Part shown: in pieces, positions 32,792 to 41,632 of the stretch
How positions within the stretch are numbered: the first letter of the stretch is position 1
Layout of the letters: every line of letters begins with the position of its first letter
Source of the DNA: an uncultured Oscillospiraceae bacterium
GTDB lineage: Bacteria; Bacillota; Clostridia; Oscillospirales; Oscillospiraceae
Assembly: GCA_934597345.1 (NCBI GenBank)
Contig: CAKTRJ010000001.1
Location: 1-64,000, forward strand
Direction of reading: 5' to 3'
Length of the DNA: 64,000 bases
Notes under the pieces: model-generated
Databases searched by the model: none
Seen by the model: the letters and a program-made list of their open reading frames with translations, nothing else
Told to the model about the DNA's origin: nothing
Made by a program: the position numbers and the translations under genes

Positions 32792-34345
32792 ATGATCAAG
32801 ATCGTATACGCGGTGTTGATGATCGTGGCGGCGTTTGGTCTTGGCATCCTCACTTGTATTCTGATCCATCGGCAGAAGCAGAAGCGCGACCAGGGCAAGA
32901 TCCAGGACGCCGAGCAGGAAGCGCTGCGCATCGTCAACGAAGCCATCAAGAATGGCGAGAGTAAGAAACGCGAAGCATTGGTGGAGGCGAAGGAGGAGAT
33001 CCTGCGCTCCAGAAACGAATACGAGAAGGAAGTCAAGGAACGCCGCGCCGACCTGCAGAAGCAGGAGCGCCGTTTACAGCAGAAGGAAGAGAATCTCGAT
33101 CATAAGACCGAGCAGATCGAGAAGAAGGAAGAATCATTGGCCGCCAAGCACGCTGCTGCCGACCGTGAGCAGGAGGAGATCAAGCTCATCAAGCGCAGCC
33201 AGACGGAGATGCTGGAGCGTATCTCCGGCTTCACCGCCGACGAGGCCAAGCAGTACCTGATCGCACAGGTGGAGTCCGAGGTCACCCACGAGACTGCCCT
33301 GAAGATCAAGGAGATCGAAGCACGCGCCAAGGAAGAGGCCGACGCCCGCGCCCGCGAGATCGTGGCCACCGCCATCCAGCGCTGCGCCGCCGACCATGTG
33401 GCCGAGATCACCGTCAGTGTGGTACCCCTGCCCAATGACGAGATGAAGGGCCGCATCATCGGCCGCGAGGGCCGCAACATCCGCGCCATCGAGACGCTGA
33501 CCGGCGCCGATCTCATTATCGACGATACCCCCGAGGCCATCACGGTGTCCTGCTTCGAGCCGGTGCGCCGCGAGGTGGCACGTCTTGCACTGGAGAAGCT
33601 CATCGCCGACGGCCGCATCCATCCCACCCACATCGAGGAGATGGTGGAGAAGGCCAAGCGGGAGGTGGATGCCGTCATCCGCTCCGAGGGCGAGCGCGCC
33701 GTGCTGGAGACCGGCGTCCGCGGTTTGCATCCCGAACTGCAGAAGCTGCTGGGCCGTCTCCATTACCGCACCAGCTATGGCCAGAACGTGCTGCAGCACT
33801 CTATTGAGGTGTCCCATATCGCCGGCATGATGGCCGCCGAGCTGGGCGCCGACGTCCATGCCGCCAAGCGCGCGGGTTTGCTGCACGATATCGGCAAGGC
33901 GCTGGATCACGAGTTTGAAGGCACCCATGTGTCTCTGGGCGTGGAGTACGCCCGGAAGTACAAGGAAAAGGAAGAGATCGTCCACGCCATCCAGGCCCAT
34001 CACGGCGACGTGGAGTGCAAGACGCTGGTGGCATGTCTGGTGCAGGCTGCCGACGCCATCTCCGCCGCCCGTCCCGGCGCACGCCGTGAAAACCTTGAGA
34101 ATTACATCAAGCGTTTGCAGAAGCTGGAAGAGATCACCGGCACCTATCCCGGTGTGGAAAAGAGCTATGCCATTCAGGCGGGCCGCGAGGTGCGCGTGAT
34201 GGTGAAGCCCGAGCAGGTCAGCGAGGATCAGATGGTCATTCTGGCCCGCGAGCTGGCCAAGCGTATCGAGAACGAGCTGGAATACCCCGGCCAGATCAAG
34301 GTCCATGTGCTGCGTGAGACCAAGGTCGTGGAATACGCCAAGTAA
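32792..34345 (+). CDS. rny: Ribonuclease Y
   Basis: A 517-residue endoribonuclease that starts mRNA decay at the membrane. It has an N-terminal anchor ([21 protein letters not shown], residues 4-24), a long charged coiled coil (about 30-200), a KH domain ([15 protein letters not shown], about 215-230), an HD domain ([12 protein letters not shown], about 365-376, with AHHGD following), and the conserved C-terminal domain. Length is standard. ATG 32792 follows AGGAGG. YmdB, its usual neighbour in Bacillus, is coded 1.5 kb downstream. Confidence 0.96.
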   Translation: MIKIVYAVLMIVAAFGLGILTCILIHRQKQKRDQGKIQDAEQEALRIVNEAIKNGESKKREALVEAKEEILRSRNEYEKEVKERRADLQKQERRLQQKEENLDHKTEQIEKKEESLAAKHAAADREQEEIKLIKRSQTEMLERISGFTADEAKQYLIAQVESEVTHETALKIKEIEARAKEEADARAREIVATAIQRCAADHVAEITVSVVPLPNDEMKGRIIGREGRNIRAIETLTGADLIIDDTPEAITVSCFEPVRREVARLALEKLIADGRIHPTHIEEMVEKAKREVDAVIRSEGERAVLETGVRGLHPELQKLLGRLHYRTSYGQNVLQHSIEVSHIAGMMAAELGADVHAAKRAGLLHDIGKALDHEFEGTHVSLGVEYARKYKEKEEIVHAIQAHHGDVECKTLVACLVQAADAISAARPGARRENLENYIKRLQKLEEITGTYPGVEKSYAIQAGREVRVMVKPEQVSEDQMVILARELAKRIENELEYPGQIKVHVLRETKVVEYAK

Positions 34346-34357
34346 ACAGAAACAAAG

Positions 34358-34390
34358 CTGTGCGACACCCTTCCCCGGGGTGCCGCACAG
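34358..34390 (+). terminator. Hairpin after rny
   Basis: CTGTGCGACACCC pairs with GGGTGCCGCACAG (one internal mismatch pair) around a short loop, but without a T tract; it could be partial termination or 3' protection before the lipoprotein gene 23 bases on. Confidence 0.45.
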
Positions 34391-34413
34391 TCGCATCTTG
34401 GGAGGGATATCCT

Positions 34414-35655
34414 ATGAAACGAAAGCTTTTACCTTTGCTGCTGATGCTCTGTATGCTGCTGGCCGCCTGCGGCCAAAAGCCCTCCGGTGACCCGGTGCAG
34501 ACGGATGGACAGAGCCAGCCGGGCCAGAATCAGCAGGCCCAGGATCAGACGCCGCCGGACGACGGATTTTCCACCTCCGTCGGCGGACGGGTGGAGGATC
34601 CGGAGGGGCTGGTGACAGAGGAACAGAAGCAGATGATGACCCGGCTGCTGACCGACTGGTACACCGACATCGCCCTGTTTGACCAGCCGCAGCTGGGTGC
34701 GCTGTTCTCCGATGAAAAGGACGCCGCCATGCACGAGGCGTCCATCCGTACCCTGACTGCCATCCGCCAACAGGCGCTGACCGACCTGCGGATGCGGGAC
34801 GTGGACTTTGTGCTGACCGTCACCAAGGCGGAGCCATCCACCGAGGAGGACGCCGTGGAGGGGCAGATACATATCGAGGCCGACGAGACCACGGTGATGC
34901 ACTTTGCCGCCACGCCCGATGTGGACAGTAAAATGTACGATGTGCCCCATATCTTCGAGCTGGTGCCCGCCGCGGACGGCGGCTGGCTGATCAAACATCA
35001 TGAAGCGGATGACAATCCCTATTTCAGCCTGACCTATGAGGAGGGCGCTTCGGTGGACGGACGGCTCCAGCAGATGCTGCGGGCCATCGAGCGGCGAAGC
35101 CTGCAGCGGCAGGAGACGGTGCAGGTGACGCTGACGTGCGACCATCCCTATGACCGCGCGGCGGCGGAGCAGTACATGCGGCAGTATGACCACCAGCGGA
35201 ACGACCGGTGGTACGCCTATGATGACGTGGGCGGCAACTGCATGAACTTCGGCTCGCAGGTGCTGCTGGCCGGCGGCATCCCCATGGATGAGCAGGGCGG
35301 CAGCAAGTGGTACTGGTACGGCCAGAATACGCTGGATTTGTCTTGGATCAACGTGGGCCGTTTTTACAGCTACGCACGGGAAAACCGGGGCTATGGCCTT
35401 GTGGCGGACACCGAGGCCAACTACTACACCGGCGAGGTGGGAGATATCCTGATCCTTGGCCCCAACGGCGGCCATAACCACACCACCGTTATTTCCGGCA
35501 TCGTCCGCAACGGGGCGGGGGAGACGGTGGACTATCTGCTGTGCTCCAACACCACCAACTATACGGACTTCCCGGCGGGCGCGTACTATTACACCAGCCA
35601 CAGGCTGATCAAGATCTACGGCTGGAACGAGAGCGCCCCTGACGGGGCGCAGTGA
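34414..35655 (+). CDS. Lipoprotein with putative amidase domain (Amidase_6)
   Basis: A 413-residue lipoprotein: signal peptide with lipobox LLAACG (Cys about residue 19), a Gln/Pro/Asp-rich linker to about residue 55, a middle alpha/beta domain, and a C-terminal putative amidase domain from about residue 250. That domain has DDVGGNCMNFGSQVLLAGG (Cys about 280) and a His in NGGHNHTTVISG near 355, a papain-like Cys/His pair of cell-wall peptidases. It follows rny by 68 bases and may be read through from it. It is anchored outside the membrane; the substrate is probably a wall peptide. Confidence 0.8.
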   Translation: MKRKLLPLLLMLCMLLAACGQKPSGDPVQTDGQSQPGQNQQAQDQTPPDDGFSTSVGGRVEDPEGLVTEEQKQMMTRLLTDWYTDIALFDQPQLGALFSDEKDAAMHEASIRTLTAIRQQALTDLRMRDVDFVLTVTKAEPSTEEDAVEGQIHIEADETTVMHFAATPDVDSKMYDVPHIFELVPAADGGWLIKHHEADDNPYFSLTYEEGASVDGRLQQMLRAIERRSLQRQETVQVTLTCDHPYDRAAAEQYMRQYDHQRNDRWYAYDDVGGNCMNFGSQVLLAGGIPMDEQGGSKWYWYGQNTLDLSWINVGRFYSYARENRGYGLVADTEANYYTGEVGDILILGPNGGHNHTTVISGIVRNGAGETVDYLLCSNTTNYTDFPAGAYYYTSHRLIKIYGWNESAPDGAQ

Positions 35656-35711
35656 AAAGGGAAGAGAGAAGAGTGAAGAACTTCGGTATGCCGCCTGTGG
35701 CGGCGTGATTT
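35651..35711. repeat. Dispersed repeat, family E, copy 1
   Basis: AGTGAAAAGGGAAGAGAGAA and GTATGCCGCCTGTGGCGGC; a related copy lies at 58794-58852. Confidence 0.6.
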
Positions 35712-35716
35712 GAATA

Positions 35717-35794
35717 GCGGCGGGGTGAGGGCACCCCGCCCTACAGAGTTCTGCCGTATTGTTTCGTAGGGCGGCCTGCCCTCAGGCCGCCGCC
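35717..35794. repeat. Dispersed repeat, family C
   Basis: Two back-to-back palindromes, GCGGGGTGAGGGCACCCCGC and GGCGGCCTGCCCTCAGGCCG, joined by CTACAGAG...TTTCGTAG. The same plan recurs at 41238-41316 and 43378-43454. Confidence 0.7.
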
Positions 35795-35833
35795 GTTGTG
35801 GAATAGCGTCCGGCAAACACCGTCTGCAAAATC

Positions 35834-35863
35834 AGGGAGCGCTCTTGCGCTCCCTCTTTTTTT
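35834..35863 (+). terminator. Terminator before ymdB
   Basis: AGGGAGCGC pairs with GCGCTCCCT around TCTT, followed by CTTTTTTTT. Confidence 0.85.
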
Positions 35864-35909
35864 GTGGCATAATAGCGGGGAATGAAGAAACCGTAAAAAG
35901 GAGGACACC

Positions 35910-36695
35910 ATGCTGTATCACATTCTTGCCATCGGCGACGTGACCAGCGAGGACGGCCTGAAGCACCTGCGCCGCCATCTTGCGCCGCTGAAGAAGCTGA
36001 AAAGCATTGATTTTACCGTAGTCAACGGAGAGAATATCTCCGGCACCGGCCTAACCCCCGCCCAGGCGGACGAGTTGTTTGCCGCCGGGGCCGACGTGAT
36101 CACCCTGGGTAACCACACCTTCGGCCGGGTGCAGATCGCCGACTATCTGGAGGATAACCGCTACATCCTGCGGCCCGCCAACTTCTCCGGCCGGATGCCG
36201 GGCCGGGGCTGCGGCGTGTACGACTGCGGTAAGCTGCGCATCGCCGTCATGACCCTGATCGGCCGGTGCGACCTGGACTGGAAGGCCGCCGACCCCTTTA
36301 CCACGGCGGACAAGCTGCTGCGGGAGCTGGATGAAAAGGAGAAGCCCACCTTTACCCTGCTGGACTTCCACGCCCAGGCCACCAGTGAAAAGCTGGCGCT
36401 GGGCTACTATCTGGATGGCCGCATCAGCGCCATGTGGGGCACCCACACCCATGTACCTACCGCCGACGAGCGGGTGATGCCCAAGGGCACCGGCTACATC
36501 ACCGATCTGGGCATGACCGGCGCCATCGAATCCGTGCTGGGCATCTCGCCGGAGCAGTCCATCGAGTCGTTTCTGGGGGGCCTTGCGGGACGCTACCGCT
36601 TTGCCGACGGCCCCTGTAAGGCGCAGGGCTGTATTTTCACACTGGACAGCGATACCGGACTGTGCACCGCCGTGGAGCGGGTGGACATCCGGTAA
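35910..36695 (+). CDS. ymdB: YmdB/TIGR00282 metallophosphoesterase
   Basis: A 261-residue calcineurin-like phosphodiesterase. Metal motifs: IGDVTSEDG (residues 8-16; the usual GDxxG is slightly modified), NGENISGTGLTP (about 40), LGNHTFGR (about 67), DFHAQATSEK (about 152) and GTHTHVPTADE (about 177). YmdB of Bacillus cleaves 2',3'-cyclic nucleotides and influences biofilm and RNase Y-related regulation. Its presence near rny keeps that association, although a lipoprotein gene and repeats intervene. AAGGAGG precedes ATG 35910. Confidence 0.9.
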   Translation: MLYHILAIGDVTSEDGLKHLRRHLAPLKKLKSIDFTVVNGENISGTGLTPAQADELFAAGADVITLGNHTFGRVQIADYLEDNRYILRPANFSGRMPGRGCGVYDCGKLRIAVMTLIGRCDLDWKAADPFTTADKLLRELDEKEKPTFTLLDFHAQATSEKLALGYYLDGRISAMWGTHTHVPTADERVMPKGTGYITDLGMTGAIESVLGISPEQSIESFLGGLAGRYRFADGPCKAQGCIFTLDSDTGLCTAVERVDIR

Positions 36696-36715
36696 ACGGA
36701 GACCGAGTATTGCGG

Positions 36716-36820
36716 GTCATTCCGAGCCAGTGACCGGTGTCACTGGCGTGGGAATCTGATTTTTCCGATAAAGAGGAGAAAGGATTGCCGCACCAGTCTG
36801 AGGACTGGTTCGCAATGACA
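36716..36820. repeat. Dispersed intergenic repeat, family D (inverted copy)
   Basis: It begins GTCATTCCGAGCCAGTGACC and ends GACTGGTTCGCAATGACA; ends match 27177-27280 in the opposite orientation. It fills most of the gap before the ybaK-like gene. Confidence 0.7.
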
Positions 36821-36902
36821 GCATAGAGGAGCGGAACCGAATCAAACGGAAAAACGCGGCTGTTTTGAGGCCGCTGCGGAAATAGAAAAGGAGATCATCA
36901 CC

Positions 36903-37391
36903 ATGTCTGTTGAAAAAGTAAGAGCATATTTGGAACCCTACGGCGTGACTGACCGTATTCGTGAATTTGACGTGTCCAGCGCCACGGTGGAGTTGGCCGC
37001 GCTGGCCGTGGGCGTGGAGGGTGCCCGCATCGCCAAGACTCTCAGCTTCAAGGTGGGGGAGGATCCCATCCTGATCGTGGCCGCCGGTGACGCCAAGGTG
37101 GACAACAGCAAGTATAAGCACTTTTTCGGCGCAAAGGCCAAGATGCTGGCCGCCGAGGAGGCGGTGGAGCGCATCGGCCACGCCGTGGGCGGCGTGTGCC
37201 CCTTTGCCCTGCCCGACGATGTCAAGACCTATCTGGACGTGTCCCTGAAGCGGTTTGCCACAGTGTTCCCCGCTGTGGGCAGCGCCGCCAGCGCCATCGA
37301 GCTGACCTGCGACGAGCTGGAGCACTGCTGCGGCAAAAACTTCGTCCAATGGGTGGACGTGTGCAAGGGCTGGCAGGCCGAGGAAGCGTAA
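36903..37391 (+). CDS. YbaK/EbsC-type aminoacyl-tRNA deacylase
   Basis: A 162-residue YbaK/ProX-fold protein. Key features are the early FDVSSATVELAALAVGVEGARIAKTLSF stretch with the conserved KTL lysine (about residue 46), LIVAAGDAKVDNSKYKHFFG, and the GGVCPFALP loop (about 97-105) that lines the active site. Such proteins hydrolyse mischarged tRNA (for example Cys- or Ala-tRNA-Pro). The first conserved residues are as in clostridial members. AAAGGAG precedes ATG 36903. The next gene starts at the base after its stop, so the two are co-transcribed. Confidence 0.88.
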   Translation: MSVEKVRAYLEPYGVTDRIREFDVSSATVELAALAVGVEGARIAKTLSFKVGEDPILIVAAGDAKVDNSKYKHFFGAKAKMLAAEEAVERIGHAVGGVCPFALPDDVKTYLDVSLKRFATVFPAVGSAASAIELTCDELEHCCGKNFVQWVDVCKGWQAEEA

Positions 37392-38480
37392 ATGGTACGC
37401 ATTCTGCACGCGGCGGACTTCCATCTGGACAGCGCCTTCACCGGCCTGAGCGAGCAGCGCTCCCGGCAACGCCGGCAGGAGAGCCGCGACCTGACCCGCC
37501 GCATGGTGGAGTACGCCAACGATCATGACGTGCAGCTGATGCTGCTGGCGGGCGACCTGTTCGACAGCGACAATGTGTACGGCCAGACGGCGGAGGAGCT
37601 GTCCGCCGCGCTGGCGGAGTTCCGGGGCCAGGTGATCATCGCGCCGGGCAATCATGACTGCTATACCGCCGCGTCGCCCTATGCCCGTACCCTGTGGCCG
37701 GGGAACGTCCATATTTTCACCACGCCATATGTGACCCGCATGGCCTTTCCCCAGTACGGCTGCACCGTGTACGGCGCGGCGTTTACGTCACCGGAGGTGT
37801 CGGAAAGCGCGGCGCTGGAGGGCGTGGCCGCGGGAGACGCGGGCGTGGCCATCGGTATTCTGCACGGCGAGACAGGGGTCAGGGACAGCCGCTACCGGCC
37901 CATCCCCCTGCCGCAGATTGCCGGAAGCGGACTGGACTATCTGGCCTTGGGCCATGTCCACGCCTGTTCCGGCGTGCAGACGGCGGAGGGAACGGCCTAC
38001 GCCTACCCCGGCTGCCCCGAGGGACGGGGCTTTGACGAGCTGGGGGACAAGGGTTTCCTGATGGGTGAGGTGGATAAAGGCAGCGTGAAGCTGCGGTTCA
38101 TCCCCTTTGCCCTGCGGCGGTATGAGATACTGACCGTGGACGTAACGGGCCGTGCGCCGCTGGAGGCGATCCGGGAGGCGCTGCCTCAGAACACGGAAGC
38201 GGATATCTACCGTATTCTGCTGACCGGCGAAACCGACGGCGGCGTGGAGATCCCCGCCGTCACGGAGGAGCTGGCGTCCCGGTTCTACGCGCTGGAGGTG
38301 CGGGACCGTACCACGGTGCAGCGGGATATCTGGGACGGCTGCGGTGAGGATTCCCTGCGGGGCCTGTTTTTGCAGAAGATGCGGGAGAAGTACGATGCCG
38401 CCTGGGACGAGACGGAGCGGCGGAAGCTCCAACAGGCGGTGCGCTTCGCGCTGGCCGCCATGGACAACCGCGACATATAA
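37392..38480 (+). CDS. SbcD/YhaO-like DNA repair nuclease
   Basis: A 362-residue calcineurin-type nuclease. Metal motifs: ADFHLDSAF (residues 8-16), LAGDLFDSDNVY (about 52), APGNHDCY (about 77), ILHGETG (about 156) and LGHVHACS (about 189). The fold matches the YhaO/SbcD/Mre11 group. YhaO normally pairs with an SbcC-like ATPase (YhaN), but none follows here; the next gene is asparaginase. It starts immediately after the YbaK gene stop and shares its promoter. Confidence 0.85.
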   Translation: MVRILHAADFHLDSAFTGLSEQRSRQRRQESRDLTRRMVEYANDHDVQLMLLAGDLFDSDNVYGQTAEELSAALAEFRGQVIIAPGNHDCYTAASPYARTLWPGNVHIFTTPYVTRMAFPQYGCTVYGAAFTSPEVSESAALEGVAAGDAGVAIGILHGETGVRDSRYRPIPLPQIAGSGLDYLALGHVHACSGVQTAEGTAYAYPGCPEGRGFDELGDKGFLMGEVDKGSVKLRFIPFALRRYEILTVDVTGRAPLEAIREALPQNTEADIYRILLTGETDGGVEIPAVTEELASRFYALEVRDRTTVQRDIWDGCGEDSLRGLFLQKMREKYDAAWDETERRKLQQAVRFALAAMDNRDI

Positions 38481-38513
38481 AACCGGCGGAGCCTTCCGCC
38501 AAAGGGAGAGGTT

Positions 38514-39506
38514 ATGAAGAAGATTCTGATGATCGGCACCGGCGGCACCATTGCCAGCGAAATGACGCCGGAGGGCCTGACCCCGGAGCTGAACAGCGAG
38601 CAGCTGTTATCCTTCGTCCCCAAGGTGGGAGAGCTGTGCCAGGTGGACTGCATTCAGGTGTACAGCCTGGACAGCACCAATCTGGAGCCCCGACACTGGC
38701 TGGGGGTGGCCGATGCCATCCGCGAGAACTATGACCGCTATGACGGCTTCGTCATCAGCCACGGTACCGACACCATGGCCTATACGGCGGCGGCTCTCAG
38801 CTATCTGGTGCAGGGCAGCCCCAAGCCCATCGTGCTGACCGGTGCGCAGAAGCCCATCTGGTTCGACGGAACCGACTCCAAGCGCAACCTGACCGACGCC
38901 TTTTTCTATGCCTGCCGCGGCTGCGGCGGCGTGCAGATCGTCTTTAACGGCAAGGTCATTCTGGGCACCCGTGCCCGCAAGACCTGCTCCAAGAGCTTTC
39001 AGGCATTCTCCAGCGTCAACTACCCCGACCTGGCGGTGGTGCAGGACGACCATCTTTTGCAGTACATGTCCTGCCCGGTGGCGGAGAAGCCGACGTTTTA
39101 TGACAAGCTGGACGACAATGTGGGGCTGCTGAAGCTGATCCCTGGCACAAAGCCGGAGCTGGTGGAGTTCATGACCCGGCATTATGACGGACTGATCATC
39201 GAGAGCTTCGGCGTCGGCGGATTGCCGGAGTACGGCAATCTGTACGAGATCCTCCGCGCCGCCGTGGAGCGGGGCAAGATCATCGTCATGACCACTCAGG
39301 TGCCCAACGAGGGCAGCGACCTGACGGTGTACCATGTGGGCGGCCACCTGAAGCAGACGCTGCGGCTGCTGGAAGCCTACGACATGACCACGGAGGCGGC
39401 GGTGGCCAAGCTGATGTGGATCATGGGCCAGACCCACGACTTCACGGAGGCGGAGAAGCTGTTTTACGCCCCGGTGGCACGGGATATTCTGTATAGTAAT
39501 GAGTGA
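38514..39506 (+). CDS. ansA: Type I L-asparaginase
   Basis: A 330-residue cytoplasmic asparaginase converting asparagine to aspartate and ammonia. The catalytic threonines are in GTGGTIAS (Thr12) and SHGTDTMAYTAAAL (about residue 84), with VLTGAQKP and SKRNLTDAF following. There is no signal peptide, as in type I (AnsA) enzymes. GGGAGAGG precedes ATG 38514. It follows the nuclease gene by 33 bases and a MITE-like repeat follows its stop. Confidence 0.93.
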   Translation: MKKILMIGTGGTIASEMTPEGLTPELNSEQLLSFVPKVGELCQVDCIQVYSLDSTNLEPRHWLGVADAIRENYDRYDGFVISHGTDTMAYTAAALSYLVQGSPKPIVLTGAQKPIWFDGTDSKRNLTDAFFYACRGCGGVQIVFNGKVILGTRARKTCSKSFQAFSSVNYPDLAVVQDDHLLQYMSCPVAEKPTFYDKLDDNVGLLKLIPGTKPELVEFMTRHYDGLIIESFGVGGLPEYGNLYEILRAAVERGKIIVMTTQVPNEGSDLTVYHVGGHLKQTLRLLEAYDMTTEAAVAKLMWIMGQTHDFTEAEKLFYAPVARDILYSNE

Positions 39507-39515
39507 ACAACTGGT

Positions 39516-39636
39516 CAAAGCCTCCCCTGTGTAAGGGGAGGTGGCAAAAAACTTTGATTTTTGACGGAGGGGTTGTCATTTTACCCGACAATCCCCCAGT
39601 CAGCTTCGCTGACAGCCCCCTTTACACAAGGGGGCC
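39516..39636. repeat. MITE-like repeat, short copy
   Basis: AAGCCTCCCCTGTGTAAGGG at the left end is inverted at the right end (CCCCCTTTACACAAGGGGGC). It is the compact form of the element at 19047-19285 and is too short to code for anything. Confidence 0.75.
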
Positions 39637-39690
39637 TTTTATTTTGCGCTTGGAGGTATGAATCGCAATTCGCAGGGCCACGCCTTTTTT

Positions 39691-39720
39691 GCATAATCCT
39701 CCCATTTTCCACCCATACTA
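39691..39720 (+). promoter_or_regulatory. Sigma-G-type (forespore) promoter
   Basis: GCATA (39691-39695), 18 bases, CATACTA (39714-39720). This fits the forespore consensus GHATR / CATNHTA and lies 25 bases before a germination-protein gene. Confidence 0.65.
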
Positions 39721-39744
39721 CATGGAAAACGGAGGAGGATGCCT

Positions 39745-41145
39745 ATGGTGGATTTTGATACCCGGACGGCCCAGCTGGACGATCTGTTGGGCGTGGGACG
39801 GAATTTTGATATGGTGGGCCGCGATCTGCGGGTAGGCGGACGGAACGCCCGGCTGTGGGTGGTGAACGGCTATGCCGAGGATATGCTCATCGAGCGGATG
39901 ATCGGGCGGCTGATGGCCATCGGCGATCTGAAAAAAATACCGGATCTGGAGGCGTTCCTGACGGCCTATGTTACCGTGCCGGACGCAGCGGCGGAGACGG
40001 ATGTACACAGCATGGTGGTGGGGGTCTTTGCCGGAAAGACGCTGCTGGTGATCGACGGCTACGACGGCGGCGTGCTGATGGACGCCAAGGAGTACCCCAC
40101 CCGCGGCGTGGAGGAGCCGGACACCAGCAAGGTGCTGCGGGGCAGCCACGACGGCTTTGTGGAGAGCATTATGGCCAACGCCGCCCTGCTGCGGCGGCGC
40201 ATCCGCGACCCGGCGCTGACGCTGGAGCGCCATCAGGTGGGCGGGCGGTCCCGGACCGACGTGGCCCTGGTCTATATGAAGGGGCAGGCCAACGAGCAGC
40301 ACTTGCGCCAGCTGCGGCAGAAGCTGAACAGCATCGACGTGCGCTCCATCGCCATGAGTCAGGAGTCCATCGCGGAGTGTATCGTTCCCAAGCAATGGTG
40401 GAACCCGTTTCCCAAGATCCGCTATACGGAGCGGCCGGATGTGGCCACCGCCAGCGTCATGGAGGGCAGCATCCTGCTGATGATCGACAACACGCCCTCG
40501 GTGATGCTGCTGCCTACCACCCTGTTCAGCTTTGCCGAGGAGATCAACGACTACTACTTCCCGCCGCTGATCGGCACCTATCTCCGCATCGTGCGGCTGG
40601 TGGTGCTGTTTTTGACGGTGTTCATCACGCCGTTGTGGTATCTGCTGGTGAAAAACGGCGACGTGCTGCCGGGAGAGCTGGAGTTCCTGCTGATCGAGGA
40701 CGAGTATTTCGTGCCGCTGATCGTGCAGCTGCTGCTGGTGGAGTTCATCGTGGATATCCTGAAGCTGGCGTCACTGAACACGCCGGACGCCCTCAGCAAT
40801 TCCTTCAGTATGCTGGGTGCGCTGATCCTGGGGGATTTCGCCGTGCAGGCCCGGTGGCTGGTGCCGGAGGTGCTGGTGTATATGGCCTTTGTGGCGGTGG
40901 CGGGCTACGCCCAGCACAGCTATGAAATGGGCTATGCCTGTAAGCTGGTGCGGATGGTGCTGCTGATCCTGATCTTTTTCTGGGACTGGTGGGGCTTTGC
41001 CGCCGGTGTGGCGGGCACGGTGGCACTGATCGTCTCCACCAAGCCGGTGGTGGGCAAGGGGTATCTCTATCCGCTGATCCCCTTCAACGGCAAGCGCCTG
41101 ATGCGGATTTTGCGGAGAAGGCCTATTGATAAGGATAATACGTGA
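39745..41145 (+). CDS. GerA-family spore germination protein, SpoVAF-like
   Basis: A 466-residue member of the GerA A-subunit family. The cytoplasmic N-terminal domain runs to about residue 245 (VGGRSRTDVALVYMKGQAN is a family hallmark), then about five membrane helices (about 270-440), ending in a basic tail. The PFPKIRYTERPDV and EGSILLMIDNTPSVMLLP segments match SpoVAF. The protein works in the spore inner membrane during germination. ATG 39745 is used because the ATG at 39739 overlaps the ribosome binding site. No other spoVA genes lie nearby; a sigma-G-type promoter supports forespore expression. Confidence 0.88.
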   Translation: MVDFDTRTAQLDDLLGVGRNFDMVGRDLRVGGRNARLWVVNGYAEDMLIERMIGRLMAIGDLKKIPDLEAFLTAYVTVPDAAAETDVHSMVVGVFAGKTLLVIDGYDGGVLMDAKEYPTRGVEEPDTSKVLRGSHDGFVESIMANAALLRRRIRDPALTLERHQVGGRSRTDVALVYMKGQANEQHLRQLRQKLNSIDVRSIAMSQESIAECIVPKQWWNPFPKIRYTERPDVATASVMEGSILLMIDNTPSVMLLPTTLFSFAEEINDYYFPPLIGTYLRIVRLVVLFLTVFITPLWYLLVKNGDVLPGELEFLLIEDEYFVPLIVQLLLVEFIVDILKLASLNTPDALSNSFSMLGALILGDFAVQARWLVPEVLVYMAFVAVAGYAQHSYEMGYACKLVRMVLLILIFFWDWWGFAAGVAGTVALIVSTKPVVGKGYLYPLIPFNGKRLMRILRRRPIDKDNT

Positions 41146-41237
41146 AAAAACTGACGCAAAATCTTACGATTTTGCTGCCAAAAGGATTGCGGCCGCTGCC
41201 GCTCATTGCTGCAACGGTAGGGGATGAATCGCTGTTC

Positions 41238-41316
41238 GCGGCGCGATGTGGGCATCGCGCCCTACGAAATTCTATCGATAGCTGGTTGTAGGGCGGGGTG
41301 CCCTCACCCCGCCGCG
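41238..41316. repeat. Dispersed repeat, family C
   Basis: GCGGCGCGATGTGGGCATCG and GTAGGGCGGGGTGCCCTCAC units, the same double-palindrome plan as 35717 and 43378. It lies in the 487-base gap between the SpoVAF-like and DegV genes. Confidence 0.7.
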
Positions 41317-41454
41317 AAGTAGACGCGAAAGCCCCTTCTCCGTACTGATCAGCGGCAGCGGCGCTGTTGCAGAGACGATTCGATGAAGATACGGAAAAGA
41401 AAGTCCCCAGCAAACGTGTGGTATGCAGCTATGGCTTCGTACGACGTATAGCGC

Positions 41455-41545
41455 GCCCGGAGGTGAAGGAACCGGAGGTTCCTTCCGGTGCTTTTGCCTA
41501 CTTTTGTCACTGTTGACAAAAGTAGGTCGCGCTTACAGCGCGAAG
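41455..41545. repeat. Inverted-repeat element (single copy here)
   Basis: CCTACTTTTGTC (41497-41508) is inverted at 41515-41526, preceded by an ACCGGAGGTTCCTTCCGGT hairpin. It looks like another short dispersed element; no second copy is in this window. The rest of the gap holds nothing recognisable. Confidence 0.5.
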
Positions 41546-41560
41546 CACTCCCTCACAACG

Positions 41561-41594
41561 AAGAAAGACCGGCCTGAAAAGGCCGGTCTTTCTT
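41561..41594. terminator. Terminator of the degV gene (bidirectional)
   Basis: AAGAAAGACCGGCC pairs with GGCCGGTCTTTCTT around TGAAAA. Confidence 0.85.
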
Positions 41595-41632
41595 CACAGG
41601 GAAGGGGATCAGAGCAGAGAAGAATCGTGAAA

